A DNA stretch of 49,183 nt from Candidatus Agathobaculum merdipullorum (GCA_019115185.1 DXDZ01000022.1:1-49183); one strand, 5' to 3'; counted from the first letter of the stretch, positions 1 through 8,026 are shown. The notes: generated by a model from the letters alone, not told the origin. Translations and numbers: made by a program.

Positions 1-1368
1 CAGAGCGTTATCGCTCATGTGCTCGGGCGCGACCTTGAGCTGTCCCGAAATATGGTGCTCGACCAGTTCGCGGAAGAATGCGTCATTGTGGTCGGCCATC
101 ATATAATCATAGCGCAGGCCGGAGCGCACGAATACCTTCTTGATGCCCTCGATCTGACGCAATTCACGCAGCAGATTGAGATAATCCGTGTGGTCGGCCT
201 CGAGATTTTTGCAGGCTGAGGGGAACAAACAGCGCTTGTTCTTGCACAAACCGTGCGCCTCCTGCATTTTGCAGGACGGAAAACGGAAGTTAGCCGTCGG
301 CCCGCCGACATCGTGAATGTACCCCTTGAAACCGGGCATCTGCACAATCTGCTTGGCTTCTGCGATTACGCTTTCGTGGCTGCGCGCCTGAATATAGCGC
401 CCCTGATGGAAGGCGAGGGCGCAGAAGTTGCACGCGCCGAAGCAGCCACGGTTGTGGATGATCGAGAACTGCACCTCCTGAATCGCGGGCACGCCGCCCA
501 GCGCTTCATAAGATGGGTGATAGGTGCGCATGTAGGGCAGGGCATAGACGTGATCCATTTCCTCGGTGGTCAGCGGCTTTGCGGGCGGGTTCTGGATGAG
601 TACGCGCTTGCCGTGGCGCTGCAAGAGTGCTCTTCCGCGCACCGCGTCCTGCTCGTCGTACTGGAGCTTGACCGAACGGGCGTAGTCCGGTTTGCTGGCG
701 CATACATCCTCATAAGATGGGCATTCGACCGCGTTTTCGATGCCATTTGCGTCATGCGCCATGTAGGCTGTGCCGCGTACACCGACGCAAGCATCCGCGC
801 CCTTTTTACCGTGCTTTAAGTTGTTTGCAAGCTCCACGACCGAGTGTTCGCTCATGCCGAACATCAGCCCGTCCGCGCCGGTCGATTCCAGAATCGAGGG
901 CATGACGCGGTCGGCCCAGTAGTCATAGTGCGCAAAACGGCGCAGACTGGCTTCGATGCCGCCGAGATAGACCGGCGTATCCGGGAACGCGCGCCGCGCA
1001 AGCATGGCATAGACCGTTACCGCGCGGTCAGGGCGTTTGCCCGCCTTGCCGCCGGGGGTGTAAGCGTCGTCCGAGCGGCGCTTTTTCGCGGCCGTGTAGT
1101 GCGCCACCATCGAGTCGATGTTGCCGCCGTTGATGAGCACCGCGTAGCGCGGTCGGCCCATGGCGATAAAGTCGTGCTCGTCGTGGAAATTTGGCTGGCT
1201 GAGAATGGCGACTTTATAGCCTGCATCCTCCAGAACGCGCGAGATGATCGCGGTGCCAAAGGAGGGATGGTCCACATACGCATCGCCGGTTACGAGCAGA
1301 AAATCGCAGTAATACCAGCCGCGATCGACCATATCCTGTTTGTTTATCGGGAGAAAACCGTTCATCAT
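1..1368 (-). CDS. ygiQ: YgiQ family radical SAM protein (UPF0313), partial
   Basis: The frame is open for 456 codons from ATG at 1368 to the window edge, so the C-terminus is missing. A radical SAM 4Fe-4S motif CX3CX2C (Cys309, Cys313, Cys316, in the context GCFGACNFC) is encoded at 421-444. The N-terminal part has the YgiQ pattern (FLLVTGDAYVDHPSFGTAII near the start, then YLGGIEASLRRFAHYDYW). Family members are radical SAM enzymes of unknown substrate, usually longer than the 456 residues seen here. A second in-frame ATG follows directly at 1365; the purine-rich AGAGAAAGGG upstream is a modest RBS. Family assignment is firm, function is not. Confidence 0.93.
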   Translation of the reverse strand, partial: MMNGFLPINKQDMVDRGWYYCDFLLVTGDAYVDHPSFGTAIISRVLEDAGYKVAILSQPNFHDEHDFIAMGRPRYAVLINGGNIDSMVAHYTAAKKRRSDDAYTPGGKAGKRPDRAVTVYAMLARRAFPDTPVYLGGIEASLRRFAHYDYWADRVMPSILESTGADGLMFGMSEHSVVELANNLKHGKKGADACVGVRGTAYMAHDANGIENAVECPSYEDVCASKPDYARSVKLQYDEQDAVRGRALLQRHGKRVLIQNPPAKPLTTEEMDHVYALPYMRTYHPSYEALGGVPAIQEVQFSIIHNRGCFGACNFCALAFHQGRYIQARSHESVIAEAKQIVQMPGFKGYIHDVGGPTANFRFPSCKMQEAHGLCKNKRCLFPSACKNLEADHTDYLNLLRELRQIEGIKKVFVRSGLRYDYMMADHNDAFFRELVEHHISGQLKVAPEHMSDNAL

Positions 1369-1379
1369 TTCCCTTTCTC

Positions 1380-1408
1380 TTTACAAAGATTGAAAGATCG
1401 TCTATCAT
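1380..1408 (+). promoter_or_regulatory. Promoter of the small-toxin mRNA
   Basis: TTTACA (1380-1385), 17-bp spacer, TATCAT (1403-1408). It predicts a start near 1415 and a leader of about 58 nt before the 22-aa ORF. Confidence 0.55.
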
Positions 1409-1472
1409 AAAAATAAGCAGTCCGGCAAGACAAAAGGCGGCCCGCCATACTCCTGTAAGGGAGGTGGTTTTT

Positions 1473-1541
1473 ATGGAGATAATGTGGCAGATCATTTTGC
1501 TACTGATCTTTCTTGAAATCATCAAGACCATAAAAAAATGA
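1473..1541 (+). CDS. Candidate type I toxin, 22-aa hydrophobic peptide
   Basis: The ORF is 22 codons plus TGA, preceded by a strong ribosome-binding site (GGGAGGTGG at 1459-1467). The peptide has a short N-terminus, a run of Ile/Leu/Phe able to form one membrane segment (IILLLIFLEII), and a basic end (KTIKK). This is the usual build of TxpA/Fst-like and 'putative holin-like' toxins. CTCC just upstream can pair with the GGAG of the RBS, which would limit translation. The stop codon lies in the ascending arm of the shared terminator, and an antisense promoter faces it. Sequence homology to a named toxin was not established; the call rests on architecture. Confidence 0.6.
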   Translation: MEIMWQIILLLIFLEIIKTIKK

Positions 1542-1574
1542 CCGCCCACTTGCCCCGGGTACGGTCATTTTTTT
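1532..1574. terminator. Shared bidirectional terminator of toxin mRNA and antisense RNA
   Basis: A 13-bp stem pairs 1532-1544 with 1562-1574 around a 17-nt loop (core AATGACCG / CGGTCATT). A7 on one side and T7 on the other let it stop transcription in both directions. Confidence 0.8.
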
Positions 1575-1625
1575 GAAATGATAGATACTTAGGGTCAACC
1601 GTCTTTGCCGGACTGCCCTTTTTCT
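1532..1625 (-). ncRNA. Candidate antisense antitoxin RNA
   Basis: The minus-strand promoter at 1632-1659 predicts a transcript starting near 1625 and ending at the shared terminator, about 90 nt long. It overlaps the 3' end of the toxin message, including its last codons and terminator hairpin, as in txpA/ratA-type modules. No ORF with an RBS is visible in it. Confidence 0.55.
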
Positions 1626-1631
1626 ACTTTC

Positions 1632-1659
1632 ATTATAACGGATTTGCTCCGTTTGTCAA
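1632..1659 (-). promoter_or_regulatory. Strong promoter of the antisense RNA
   Basis: Consensus TTGACA (1654-1659) and consensus TATAAT (1632-1637), 16-bp spacer. It is stronger than the toxin promoter, as expected for a labile antitoxin RNA. Confidence 0.75.
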
Positions 1660-1667
1660 GCCCTACC

Positions 1668-1913
1668 TCAGTTATCGAGGTAGAACTGTACCAACTCCTG
1701 CATCAACTCGTCACGGTCGATCTTGCAGATCAGGCTGCGTGCGTTGTTGTGGTTGGTGATGTACGTCGGGTCCTCAGAGAGGAGATAGCCCACGATCTGG
1801 TTGATCGGGTTATACCCTTTCTCCTTAAGCGCGTCATATACTGCGGTCAGCGTGCGCTTCATTTCCTTGTTGGACTCGTCTACAAGGCTGAATTTTCTTG
1901 TGCCGTCAAGCAT
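1668..1913 (-). CDS. ireB: IreB family regulatory phosphoprotein (UPF0297)
   Basis: 81 aa, the usual length of the family. It has the typical sequence [14 protein letters not shown] near the start and the central pattern [20 protein letters not shown]. In enterococci IreB is a substrate of the PASTA kinase IreK and acts in cell-envelope stress responses. The start at 1913 is chosen because GGAAAGGAG lies just upstream; the longer open frame has no RBS. Its frequent partner ruvX/yqgF is not adjacent; pheT lies upstream in the same direction. The role in this organism is inferred from the family. Confidence 0.93.
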   Translation of the reverse strand: MLDGTRKFSLVDESNKEMKRTLTAVYDALKEKGYNPINQIVGYLLSEDPTYITNHNNARSLICKIDRDELMQELVQFYLDN

Positions 1914-1990
1914 GTCTGTCTCCTTTCCGATCCTACCGGTTGGCTTTTTGCTATAAACAGCATAATACAAAACGGCCAAAAAGTAAAGCC

Positions 1991-4399
1991 TTATCCGCGC
2001 AAAACCGCACCGAAATCTTTTTCCAGCGCTGCCAGTGCATTTTTCATCGCCTTATCGCACTCCTCGTCGGTCAGCGTGCGGTCGGGCGCGCGCATGGACA
2101 GCGAGTAGGCCACCGATTTCTTGCCTTCCGGGATGCCCTTGCCCTTGTAAACGTCGAACAACTTGACGTTTTCCAGAATATGGCCTGCGGCCTTTTCGAT
2201 CGCGGCCTGCATGGAGGCGGCGGGAACCGCGTCGTCCACCAGCACGGCGATATCGCGGGTCGAAGCCGGGAACTTGGGCAGCGGGTGGTAGAGTTTCACG
2301 GGGTCAATGGCGGCGAACAGCGTATCGAGCGGCAGCTCGGCAGCGAGCACCTCGCCGCTCAGACCATAGCGCGCGGCAACGGTCGGATGCACCGTGCCGA
2401 ACACACCGGCGGGCTTGCCGTCGATCAGAATGTTGGCGCAGCGGCCCGGATGATAGGACGGGTTGTTCTTCTCCGGCATAAACTGCACGCCCTTGACGTT
2501 CAGCTCGCGGCAGATCGCTTCAATGACGCCCTTGAACTGGAAGAAGGATAGGCGACCGTAGCTGCCGAGGGTGAGCACCTTCTCTTCATGAGGCAGTACG
2601 TCCGGGTCGGCCTTGCCGTCCTTGACGGTCGGGATATAGACCGTGCCAAGCTCGAACAGCGACGCGGTCGGGTTGCGGTGTGCGTGGTTGTGCGCGAGCG
2701 ATTGCAGCATGGAGGGCAGCACGGTCGTGCGCATGACGCTGAAATCCTCGCCGAGCGGGTTGAGGATGGTCGTGGAGATGCGGCGCGGGTCATCTTTCGC
2801 CCAGCCGATCATGTCATAGAACTTCGGGGAGATGAACGAATGGCTCATTGCCTCGTCAAAACCGGCCTCGCGGCAGGTCAGGGAGACATTCTGCTCGGCC
2901 AGCTGCTTGGGTGTGTACTCGCCCTGCACCATTTCGCCGGCGTACAGCGTGGTCGGGATCTTGTCGTAGCCGTACATGCGCGCGACTTCTTCAGCAAGAT
3001 CACACATGCGCGCAATGTCCACGCGGAACGACGGGATGATGACCTTGCCGTCCTCCACGCGGAACTCGAGGCGCTCCAGATATGCCTTCTGCTCGTCGGC
3101 CGACAGGTCAAGGCCGAGCAGCGCGTTCATCTTGTCCGGCTCGAAAGGCAGCGTCTTGGGGGTCAGGTCGGCAGCGCATGCGTCGATGATGCCGTCCACG
3201 ACTTCGCCTGCGCCGAGCATTTCCACCAGCTCGCACGCACGCTGCACAGCGGGCATGGTCAGCGACGGGTCAAGGCCCTTTTCAAAGCGGCCGGACGCCT
3301 CGGTACGCATGCCAAGCGCCTTGGCTGTTACGCGCACGGTCGCGCCGTGGAAGCAGGCGGACTCGAATACGACGGTCTTGGTGTCGTCCTCGATTTCGGA
3401 GTTGGCGCCGCCCATAACGCCTGCGACGGCAACCGGCTTGTCGTTGTCGCAGATAGCGAGCATCTTGTCGGTCAGGTCGTGATCCTGTCCGTCCAGAGTC
3501 TGAATGGACTCGCCGTTCCGTGCGCGGCGCACGACGATCTTTCCGTCCGAGAGGCAGGAATAGTCAAACGCATGCATCGGCTGGCCGTACTCAAGCATGA
3601 CGTAGTTGGTGATATCAACGATGTTGTTGATCGGGCGCACACCGCAGGCGTGCAGACGCTCGCGCATCCACGCCGGGGACGGCTCGATCTTGATGTTCTT
3701 GACCAGACGCGCGGTGTAGCGCGGGCAAAGGTCGGTGTCCACCACCTCAACAGACATATACTTGTTGATGTCGTCGCCCGAGCCCTTGACCACCGGCTCC
3801 TTGACCGCGAACGGGCGCTCAAAGGTCGCAGCGGTTTCGCGCGCCAGACCGATCACGCTGAAGCAGTCAGCGCGGTTGGAGGTGATTTCAAAGTCGGCAA
3901 CGTAGTCGTCCAGACCGAGCACCTTCTTGATGTCCTCGCCTACGGGCGTGCCTTCCGGCAGGAACAGAATGCCGTTCTCGCAGGCGTAGGGCACGCAGCC
4001 GTGCGTCAGTCCCAGCTCCTGGAACGAGCACATCATGCCGTTGGAGACTTCGCCGCGCAGCTTGCCCTTGGTGATTTTCACACCGCCGGGCAGCGTGGAC
4101 TTGTGCAGCGCGACCGGGCAGATTTCGCCCACCGAGTCGGGGGTCACGTTGGGCGCACCGGTGACGATCTGGATGGGTTCGCCCTGCCCCACGTCGATCT
4201 GGCAAATCTTGAGGTGGTCGGAGTCCGGATGATCGACGACCGACAGCACCTTGCCGGTCACGACGTTTTCGATCTCTGCGCCGAGGTAGTAGACCTCCTC
4301 GACCTTGGAGCCGGACATGGTCAGGCGGGCGTCATACTCCTTGGGGGTAACGCCGGAAATATCGGTATAATCCGAAAGCCAGGAAAGTGGCAATTTCAT
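1991..4399 (-). CDS. pheT: Phenylalanine--tRNA ligase beta subunit
   Basis: 802 aa, full length for bacterial PheT. It forms the alpha2beta2 enzyme with PheS that charges tRNA-Phe. The N-terminal EMAP/tRNA-binding fold (about residues 40-150), the B3/4 editing and B5 regions (for example [16 protein letters not shown]) and a C-terminal anticodon-binding FDX-ACB domain (about 710-802, [15 protein letters not shown]) are all visible. The RBS AAAGGAG lies 12 nt before ATG. It follows pheS after an unusual 215-bp gap full of palindromes rather than the normal tight coupling. It is probably co-transcribed with pheS under the T-box leader. Confidence 0.97.
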   Translation of the reverse strand: MKLPLSWLSDYTDISGVTPKEYDARLTMSGSKVEEVYYLGAEIENVVTGKVLSVVDHPDSDHLKICQIDVGQGEPIQIVTGAPNVTPDSVGEICPVALHKSTLPGGVKITKGKLRGEVSNGMMCSFQELGLTHGCVPYACENGILFLPEGTPVGEDIKKVLGLDDYVADFEITSNRADCFSVIGLARETAATFERPFAVKEPVVKGSGDDINKYMSVEVVDTDLCPRYTARLVKNIKIEPSPAWMRERLHACGVRPINNIVDITNYVMLEYGQPMHAFDYSCLSDGKIVVRRARNGESIQTLDGQDHDLTDKMLAICDNDKPVAVAGVMGGANSEIEDDTKTVVFESACFHGATVRVTAKALGMRTEASGRFEKGLDPSLTMPAVQRACELVEMLGAGEVVDGIIDACAADLTPKTLPFEPDKMNALLGLDLSADEQKAYLERLEFRVEDGKVIIPSFRVDIARMCDLAEEVARMYGYDKIPTTLYAGEMVQGEYTPKQLAEQNVSLTCREAGFDEAMSHSFISPKFYDMIGWAKDDPRRISTTILNPLGEDFSVMRTTVLPSMLQSLAHNHAHRNPTASLFELGTVYIPTVKDGKADPDVLPHEEKVLTLGSYGRLSFFQFKGVIEAICRELNVKGVQFMPEKNNPSYHPGRCANILIDGKPAGVFGTVHPTVAARYGLSGEVLAAELPLDTLFAAIDPVKLYHPLPKFPASTRDIAVLVDDAVPAASMQAAIEKAAGHILENVKLFDVYKGKGIPEGKKSVAYSLSMRAPDRTLTDEECDKAMKNALAALEKDFGAVLRG

Positions 4400-4463
4400 A
4401 ATGGATTAGCGCTCCTTTATCGTAAAGTTCAGGATATCGCGCCGATCGGCGCGCATGGATACA

Positions 4464-4610
4464 GACCGCGCAGCGCGGTCGTAAAAAGTCCAGCTTTGCC
4501 GGACTTTTTACACCTCGACTTAGCGCCCTTGGGGCGCGTCGTTCGGGTATCGAGAACAAGTTTCTCCGGAACTTGTTCTCGTATATAGGGGACTTTTGAA
4601 GTCCCCTATA
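4464..4610. repeat. Five consecutive palindromes between pheS and pheT
   Basis: Perfect inverted repeats: 4464-4470/4474-4480 (7 bp), 4481-4491/4501-4511 (11 bp), 4523-4528/4532-4537 (6 bp), 4552-4562/4570-4580 (11 bp) and 4584-4595/4599-4610 (12 bp, 3-nt loop). They nearly fill the 215-bp gap. None is followed on the minus strand by a long T-run that would make it a strong terminator. They could be REP-like or MITE-like insertions or RNA-processing/stability elements. Confidence 0.8.
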
Positions 4611-4614
4611 CTCG

Positions 4615-5634
4615 TTAGAATTGTTCGAGGAACCGCACGTCGTTCTCATAGAACAGACGGATGTCGTCGATCTTGAAGCGGCCCATAACCGTGCGCTCCA
4701 GACCGATGCCGAACGCATAGCCCGAATACTCCTCCGGGTCGATGCCGCTCATTTCCAGCACCTTGGGGTGCACAATGCCGCAGCCGAGGATTTCGATCCA
4801 GCCCTCGCCCTTGCACAGCGGGCAGCCTGCGCCGTGGCAGCGGTAGCACTGGATATCCATTTCGGCGCTCGGCTCGGTGAACGGGAAGTGGTGCGGGCGG
4901 AAGCGCACGACCGTGTCCTCGCCGTACAGCTTTTTGGCGAACAGCTCAAGGATGCCCTTGAGGTCAGACATGCGGATGCCCTTATCGACGACCAAGCCCT
5001 CGATCTGATGAAACAGCGGGGAGTGGGTCGCGTCAACCGCGTCCGAACGGTACACGCGGCCCGGCGCAATGATGCGGATGGGGGGCTTTTTCTGCTCCAT
5101 CGTGCGCACCTGCATGGGCGAGGTCTGCGTGCGCAGCACCACGTTATCCGAGATGTAGAAGGTGTCCTGCGTGTCGCGCGCGGGATGGTCCTTCGGGATG
5201 TTGAGCGCTTCAAAGTTATAGTGGTCCAGCTCGACCTCCGGGCCTTCCGCAATCGAGAAGCCCAGACCGATGAAGATTTCCTTCAGTTCGTCCAGCACGA
5301 TGTTGAGCGGATGCTTTTTGCCGATGACGACTTCCTCACCCGGCAGGGTTACGTCGATGGTCTCAGCCTCCAGCTTGTGTGCCAGCGCAGCCTGCTCAAT
5401 GACTTCCTTCTGCTTGTCGATGATGGTTTCGATTTCGGCGCGCACGTCGTTGATGAGCTGGCCGATCGCCGGACGCTCCTCCGCGGCAACATCCTTCATG
5501 CCCTTTAAGAGCGCGGTCAGCTCGCCCTTTTTGCCGAGAAAGCGTACACGCGCCTCGTCGAGCGCACGGGCATCGCCCGCCGCAGCAAGCTGGTCCTTTG
5601 CGGCCTGCAAAATGCCTTGCAGTTTTTCTTTCAT
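4615..5634 (-). CDS. pheS: Phenylalanine--tRNA ligase alpha subunit
   Basis: 339 aa, normal for PheS, the catalytic subunit that forms Phe-AMP and charges tRNA-Phe. The N-terminal coiled-coil region (residues 1-90) is followed by the class II core with motif 2 ([20 protein letters not shown]) and motif 3 ([12 protein letters not shown]). A CX2CX6CX2C-like run ([14 protein letters not shown]) sits between them. ATG at 5634 has AAAGGAG upstream. It is first in the transcript controlled by the T-box leader; pheT follows. Confidence 0.97.
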   Translation of the reverse strand: MKEKLQGILQAAKDQLAAAGDARALDEARVRFLGKKGELTALLKGMKDVAAEERPAIGQLINDVRAEIETIIDKQKEVIEQAALAHKLEAETIDVTLPGEEVVIGKKHPLNIVLDELKEIFIGLGFSIAEGPEVELDHYNFEALNIPKDHPARDTQDTFYISDNVVLRTQTSPMQVRTMEQKKPPIRIIAPGRVYRSDAVDATHSPLFHQIEGLVVDKGIRMSDLKGILELFAKKLYGEDTVVRFRPHHFPFTEPSAEMDIQCYRCHGAGCPLCKGEGWIEILGCGIVHPKVLEMSGIDPEEYSGYAFGIGLERTVMGRFKIDDIRLFYENDVRFLEQF

Positions 5635-5670
5635 GATGACTCTCCTTTATGAAAAATCGTTCAGGGACGC

Positions 5671-5949
5671 AATAAAAACGCCTTTCGTCCCGCAAAATAG
5701 GGACGAAAGGCGTAAAATACATCTTCCGTGGTACCACCCTGATTCCCGGACTGGCCGGGCACTCATTGAACGCCGGTAACGGGGCGTTACTTCGCCTGCG
5801 CCTACTGGAACATTCGTTCAGCGCCGGTGCTCGCAGGGGAACTTCGCGTCAGGTCTCTTTGAACGGCTCGCAGCCAAAGGCCGTTTTCTCTGAAAAGAGG
5901 GGAGTGACGGTACTTTCCCTGTTCATCGCAGGTATCGTTATTCCATAAC
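5671..5949 (-). promoter_or_regulatory. T-box riboswitch leader of pheS-pheT (Phe specifier)
   Basis: The T-box core AGGGTGGTACCACGG is at 5726-5740. A 14-bp intrinsic terminator (arms 5678-5691 and 5700-5713, T-run on the gene side) sits between it and pheS. In the specifier region the context GAAG precedes TTC (Phe codon) at 5839-5841; the valS leader has GAAG followed by GTC. Both leaders also share the CAGTAGG motif after stem I. Uncharged tRNA-Phe should pair with TTC and with the T-box bulge to prevent termination. Confidence 0.95.
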
Positions 5950-5955
5950 AGTATT

Positions 5956-5984
5956 ATTAAAACACAGTTTTTCGGCAAATGCAA
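5956..5984 (-). promoter_or_regulatory. Promoter of the pheST T-box leader
   Basis: TTGCAT (5979-5984), 17-bp spacer, TTTAAT (5956-5961); predicted start about 5949. Confidence 0.65.
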
Positions 5985-6002
5985 GGGGAAGTTGCAATTT
6001 TA

Positions 6003-6791
6003 TCACATCAAATGCGCCAGCGCGCTGTAAACCGGCGTGATGAACAGCGTGCCGATAACAAAGCTCACAAGGTTTGCGGTGATGGCATACGCCACACGGC
6101 GCGCGCGGCTGTGCCCGCGCAGAAAGCGCGCATAGGCAAGCGCTTCGACGACGAAAATCACCGCTTCGATGGCAAACGCCCAGAAAAAGGCATGACTCCG
6201 GTTGGCGGAGAGCAGAATGCGCCCATAGGTAAGCGTCATCAAAGCCTGCGTTGCAAGGTTGACCAGCAAAAATGGCTTCAGGTTTTCGTACAGCTTGAAA
6301 CGGAACAGCAGAAGCACCGCTGCCTCAATGAGGAGCGTTACCATAAAGGTGCAGACAAATTGTTTGAGCAGGCCAATTCCAATCGGTGAGGTCGAGATTT
6401 CGCCGGTTTGTGCGTTGATGGTAAAGGTCTGCATTGCGCGGGTGCGCTCGGCCTCGCCGGTCAGCAGCACCGTGCCGTCCTTATGCAGCAGCGCTGCACG
6501 GAACGGCGAGGGGAAAGGAATGGTCCATAAGAACACCTGATCTCCGTCGTATGGTGCGCAGTCCCACACATACCAGCCATCCGGCAGGGCGGCGGTGAGC
6601 GCTTCGGGCGGATTTTGCGGAGGATTGTCGCACGGCTCGTTTCCAAGCAGGGCGACAGATACGATGCCGTCGTTCATCCCGGCGATGCTGACATAAATGG
6701 ACGAGGTCGGCAAGCCGTTGGCGCGCGCGGAAACAGGCAGAAACAGAAGTAAAACAAACAGGCAGAGAACAGAACGGAGCTTTTGACGCAT
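6003..6791 (-). CDS. Predicted membrane protein with signal peptide, unknown function
   Basis: 262 aa. A signal peptide (about residues 1-24, a Leu-rich core ending VSARA) is followed by an extracytoplasmic region of about 115 residues. The C-terminal half has four hydrophobic segments (around FVCTFMVTLLIEAAVLLLF, PFLLVNLATQALMTLTY, AFFWAFAIEAVIFVVEALAY and AITANLVSFVIGTLFITPVY). The start at 6791 is set by GGGAGGCG upstream; a longer open frame lacks an RBS. A promoter lies at 6823-6850. I do not recognise the family. It lies just downstream of the pheS T-box promoter on the same strand but has its own promoter. Confidence 0.8.
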   Translation of the reverse strand: MRQKLRSVLCLFVLLLFLPVSARANGLPTSSIYVSIAGMNDGIVSVALLGNEPCDNPPQNPPEALTAALPDGWYVWDCAPYDGDQVFLWTIPFPSPFRAALLHKDGTVLLTGEAERTRAMQTFTINAQTGEISTSPIGIGLLKQFVCTFMVTLLIEAAVLLLFRFKLYENLKPFLLVNLATQALMTLTYGRILLSANRSHAFFWAFAIEAVIFVVEALAYARFLRGHSRARRVAYAITANLVSFVIGTLFITPVYSALAHLM

Positions 6792-6822
6792 GGTGATCGC
6801 CTCCCTGTGTTTTGATATCTTC

Positions 6823-6850
6823 ATTATAACAGAGGGGCGGCAAAGCACAA
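6823..6850 (-). promoter_or_regulatory. Promoter of the 262-aa membrane protein gene
   Basis: TTGTGC (6845-6850), 16-bp spacer, TATAAT (6823-6828). Confidence 0.6.
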
Positions 6851-6866
6851 GTTACAGGATGATTTT

Positions 6867-7028
6867 TCACCCGATGGCGCGGTCTTCCGCGCCGGAGAGC
6901 GCTTGACGCAGCCACAAAAGGACGGTTTGGCGGTCGGCGGTTTCGTCCGAAAGCTCCATGTAGCGGACGAGGTCGTCCACTGCGCGCACCAGATACAGGT
7001 AAGCGTCCTTGTAGTTAAGTTCATCCAT
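6867..7028 (-). CDS. Small acidic protein (53 aa), unknown function
   Basis: The 53-codon ORF starts at ATG 7028 with a clear GGAGGTG upstream. The protein is rich in Asp/Glu/Leu and likely helical (start MDELNYKDAYLYLVRAVDDL). I do not recognise it. It is divergent from two ribbon-helix-helix genes and shares a 119-bp intergenic region holding periodic TTAGTA repeats, so it may be part of their regulon. The real frame differs from a longer shadow frame on the same strand; RBS and residue composition decide for this one. Confidence 0.7.
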   Translation of the reverse strand: MDELNYKDAYLYLVRAVDDLVRYMELSDETADRQTVLLWLRQALSGAEDRAIG

Positions 7029-7047
7029 AAGATACACCTCCAAATTA

Positions 7048-7075
7048 TTAGTATATTCTTAGTACATTTTTAGTA
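7048..7075. promoter_or_regulatory. Three TTAGTA repeats with 11-bp period (candidate operator)
   Basis: TTAGTA occurs at 7048-7053, 7059-7064 and 7070-7075, one per helical turn on the same face of the DNA. It lies just upstream of the 53-aa gene and within the divergent control region of two Arc-type regulators, which bind short repeated half-sites. Assignment to these proteins is inference. Confidence 0.6.
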
Positions 7076-7110
7076 GACTACCAACATCATACCACATAAA
7101 AGTCTTAAAG

Positions 7111-7129
7111 TGAACTTAAAATAAGTTCA
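7111..7129. promoter_or_regulatory. Palindrome TGAACTTA-AAA-TAAGTTCA (candidate operator)
   Basis: A perfect 8-bp inverted repeat with a 3-bp centre ends 8 bp before the RBS of the first ribbon-helix-helix gene. A protein bound there would block transcription or translation initiation. Confidence 0.55.
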
Positions 7130-7147
7130 AGTATTTTGAGGTGTATT

Positions 7148-7324
7148 ATGGGTGAGTCCAAACACATCGGTTTTCGCGTGGATGAAGAAACGCTGGAAAA
7201 GCTACGCTATGTTGCGTCCTACGAAGGACGCTCTATCAATGGGCACTTAATGTATCTTGCGCGGGAAGATATTCGCCGTTTTGAAAAAGAACATGGCAAA
7301 ATCGAGCGTGGCGAGGGAAAGTGA
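7148..7324 (+). CDS. Arc-type ribbon-helix-helix protein, copy 1
   Basis: 58 aa. The pattern HIGFRVDEETLEKLRYVASY then EGRSING-x-LMYLAREDIRRF matches the beta-strand/helix/helix of Arc/MetJ-type DNA-binding proteins, which dimerise and insert a beta ribbon in the major groove. ATG 7148 is chosen over an upstream in-frame TTG at 7136 because GAGGTG sits at 7138-7143. Its TGA overlaps the ATG of the next gene by one base, so the two are translationally coupled. Probably autoregulatory given the operator-like repeats upstream. Confidence 0.85.
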   Translation: MGESKHIGFRVDEETLEKLRYVASYEGRSINGHLMYLAREDIRRFEKEHGKIERGEGK

Positions 7325-7506
7325 TGGAGACAAAAAAGCATCTGTCCCTGCGGCTGGATGACGAGACCCGCCTCAAGCTGCGGTATATCGCCAAATACGA
7401 GGGTCGGTCGATCAACGGACAAGTTATGCACCTGATTTATGGCTGTATTCGTGACTACGAAGAGAAAAACGGCAAAATCGACATTTCTGAGGCGCAAAAA
7501 TCTTGA
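7324..7506 (+). CDS. Arc-type ribbon-helix-helix protein, copy 2
   Basis: 60 aa, a clear paralogue of the preceding gene (shared LRYIA/VA-Y-EGRSING and the HGK/NGKI end). It starts inside the stop of copy 1 (TGATG). The N-terminal strand differs (LSLRLDDET against IGFRVDEET), so the two may read different half-sites or form a heterodimer. The valS promoter begins within the last codons of this gene (7503). Confidence 0.85.
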   Translation: METKKHLSLRLDDETRLKLRYIAKYEGRSINGQVMHLIYGCIRDYEEKNGKIDISEAQKS

Positions 7507-7531
7507 CAAACCCCGCTTTTGTGGATATACT
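7503..7531 (+). promoter_or_regulatory. Promoter of the valS T-box transcript
   Basis: TTGACA (7503-7508), 17-bp spacer, TATACT (7526-7531). It overlaps the stop codon of the second ribbon-helix-helix gene; predicted start about 7538. Confidence 0.85.
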
Positions 7532-7537
7532 GATTAA

Positions 7538-7779
7538 GTTAATACGCGAAATGCAATGACAAAGAGGAGTATTCCTATCCCTGCGCGTCAAGAGAGAGGG
7601 CGGTTCGGTGCAAGCCCTTCGGCGGGAAGGAAGAAGGTCGCTTTGGAGCAGGAGGGCTGAAAGCAGTAGGTCGTCCCGTCCCGCCCACGTTACGGGTCAA
7701 CGAGTGCGCGGCAACCTTGCCGCGAATTTAGGTGGTACCACGGAGCACGCTTCGTCCTATACGGACAGCGTGCTTTTTT
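7538..7779 (+). promoter_or_regulatory. T-box riboswitch leader of valS (Val specifier)
   Basis: The T-box core AGGTGGTACCACGG is at 7730-7743. The AGAGAG motif and GGTGCAAGCC distal loop of stem I are visible, as is GTC (Val) at 7637-7639 after GAAG, and the CAGTAGG motif. The terminator has arms AGCACGC (7744-7750) and GCGTGCT (7768-7774) followed by T6. Charging state of tRNA-Val should set read-through. Confidence 0.95.
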
Positions 7780-7833
7780 GTTGCCCGTATTCTGCGGGCT
7801 AAGGGAAATATGCGGCTGCGCGCCGCGGGCGCA

Positions 7834-7866
7834 CAAGAGGGGGAAACCCAGGTTTTCCCCCTCTTG
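7834..7866. repeat. 13-bp palindrome in the valS leader
   Basis: CAAGAGGGGGAAA at 7834-7846 pairs with 7854-7866 around a 7-nt loop, with no T-run after it. It lies in 247 bp between the T-box terminator and valS that hold a second small palindrome (GCGCGC-TTC-GCGCGC near 7890) and no convincing gene. Confidence 0.7.
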
Positions 7867-8026
7867 CGAATCACCCCTTTTCCTGAGGGCGCGCTTCGCG
7901 CGCAAGAGTGCGTTCCTCCAAACGGCTGCCACCCACTTGGTAGGAGAAACAAGAAGGGAAATTTGCCACCCCAGAGGGGCGCCGATGCTGCAAAAACGTC
8001 AATTTAATTCAAAAGGAGATAGATCA

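Larger units (their letters stand above)
1417..1617. repeat. Inverted repeat bracketing the toxin locus
   Basis: GCAGTCCGGCAAGAC at 1417-1431 is repeated in inverted orientation at 1601-1616 with one extra base. Both the sense and the antisense transcript therefore begin with nearly the same sequence. A read-through toxin mRNA could pair its 5' and 3' ends. The core TTGCCGGACT also occurs at 4495-4504 in the pheS-pheT gap, so it may belong to a small repeat family. Confidence 0.6.

Noticed and set aside
1214-1549. 111-codon minus-strand frame over the toxin locus
   Set aside because: Runs through two promoters and the radical SAM gene in the wrong frame; composition not protein-like.
2588-4588. 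Long open frame antisense to pheT
   Set aside because: Lies wholly opposite a well-conserved gene, has the skewed composition of a GC-rich shadow frame and no RBS.
4464-4610. CRISPR array between pheS and pheT
   Set aside because: The repeats are different palindromes of different length, with no constant repeat or spacers.
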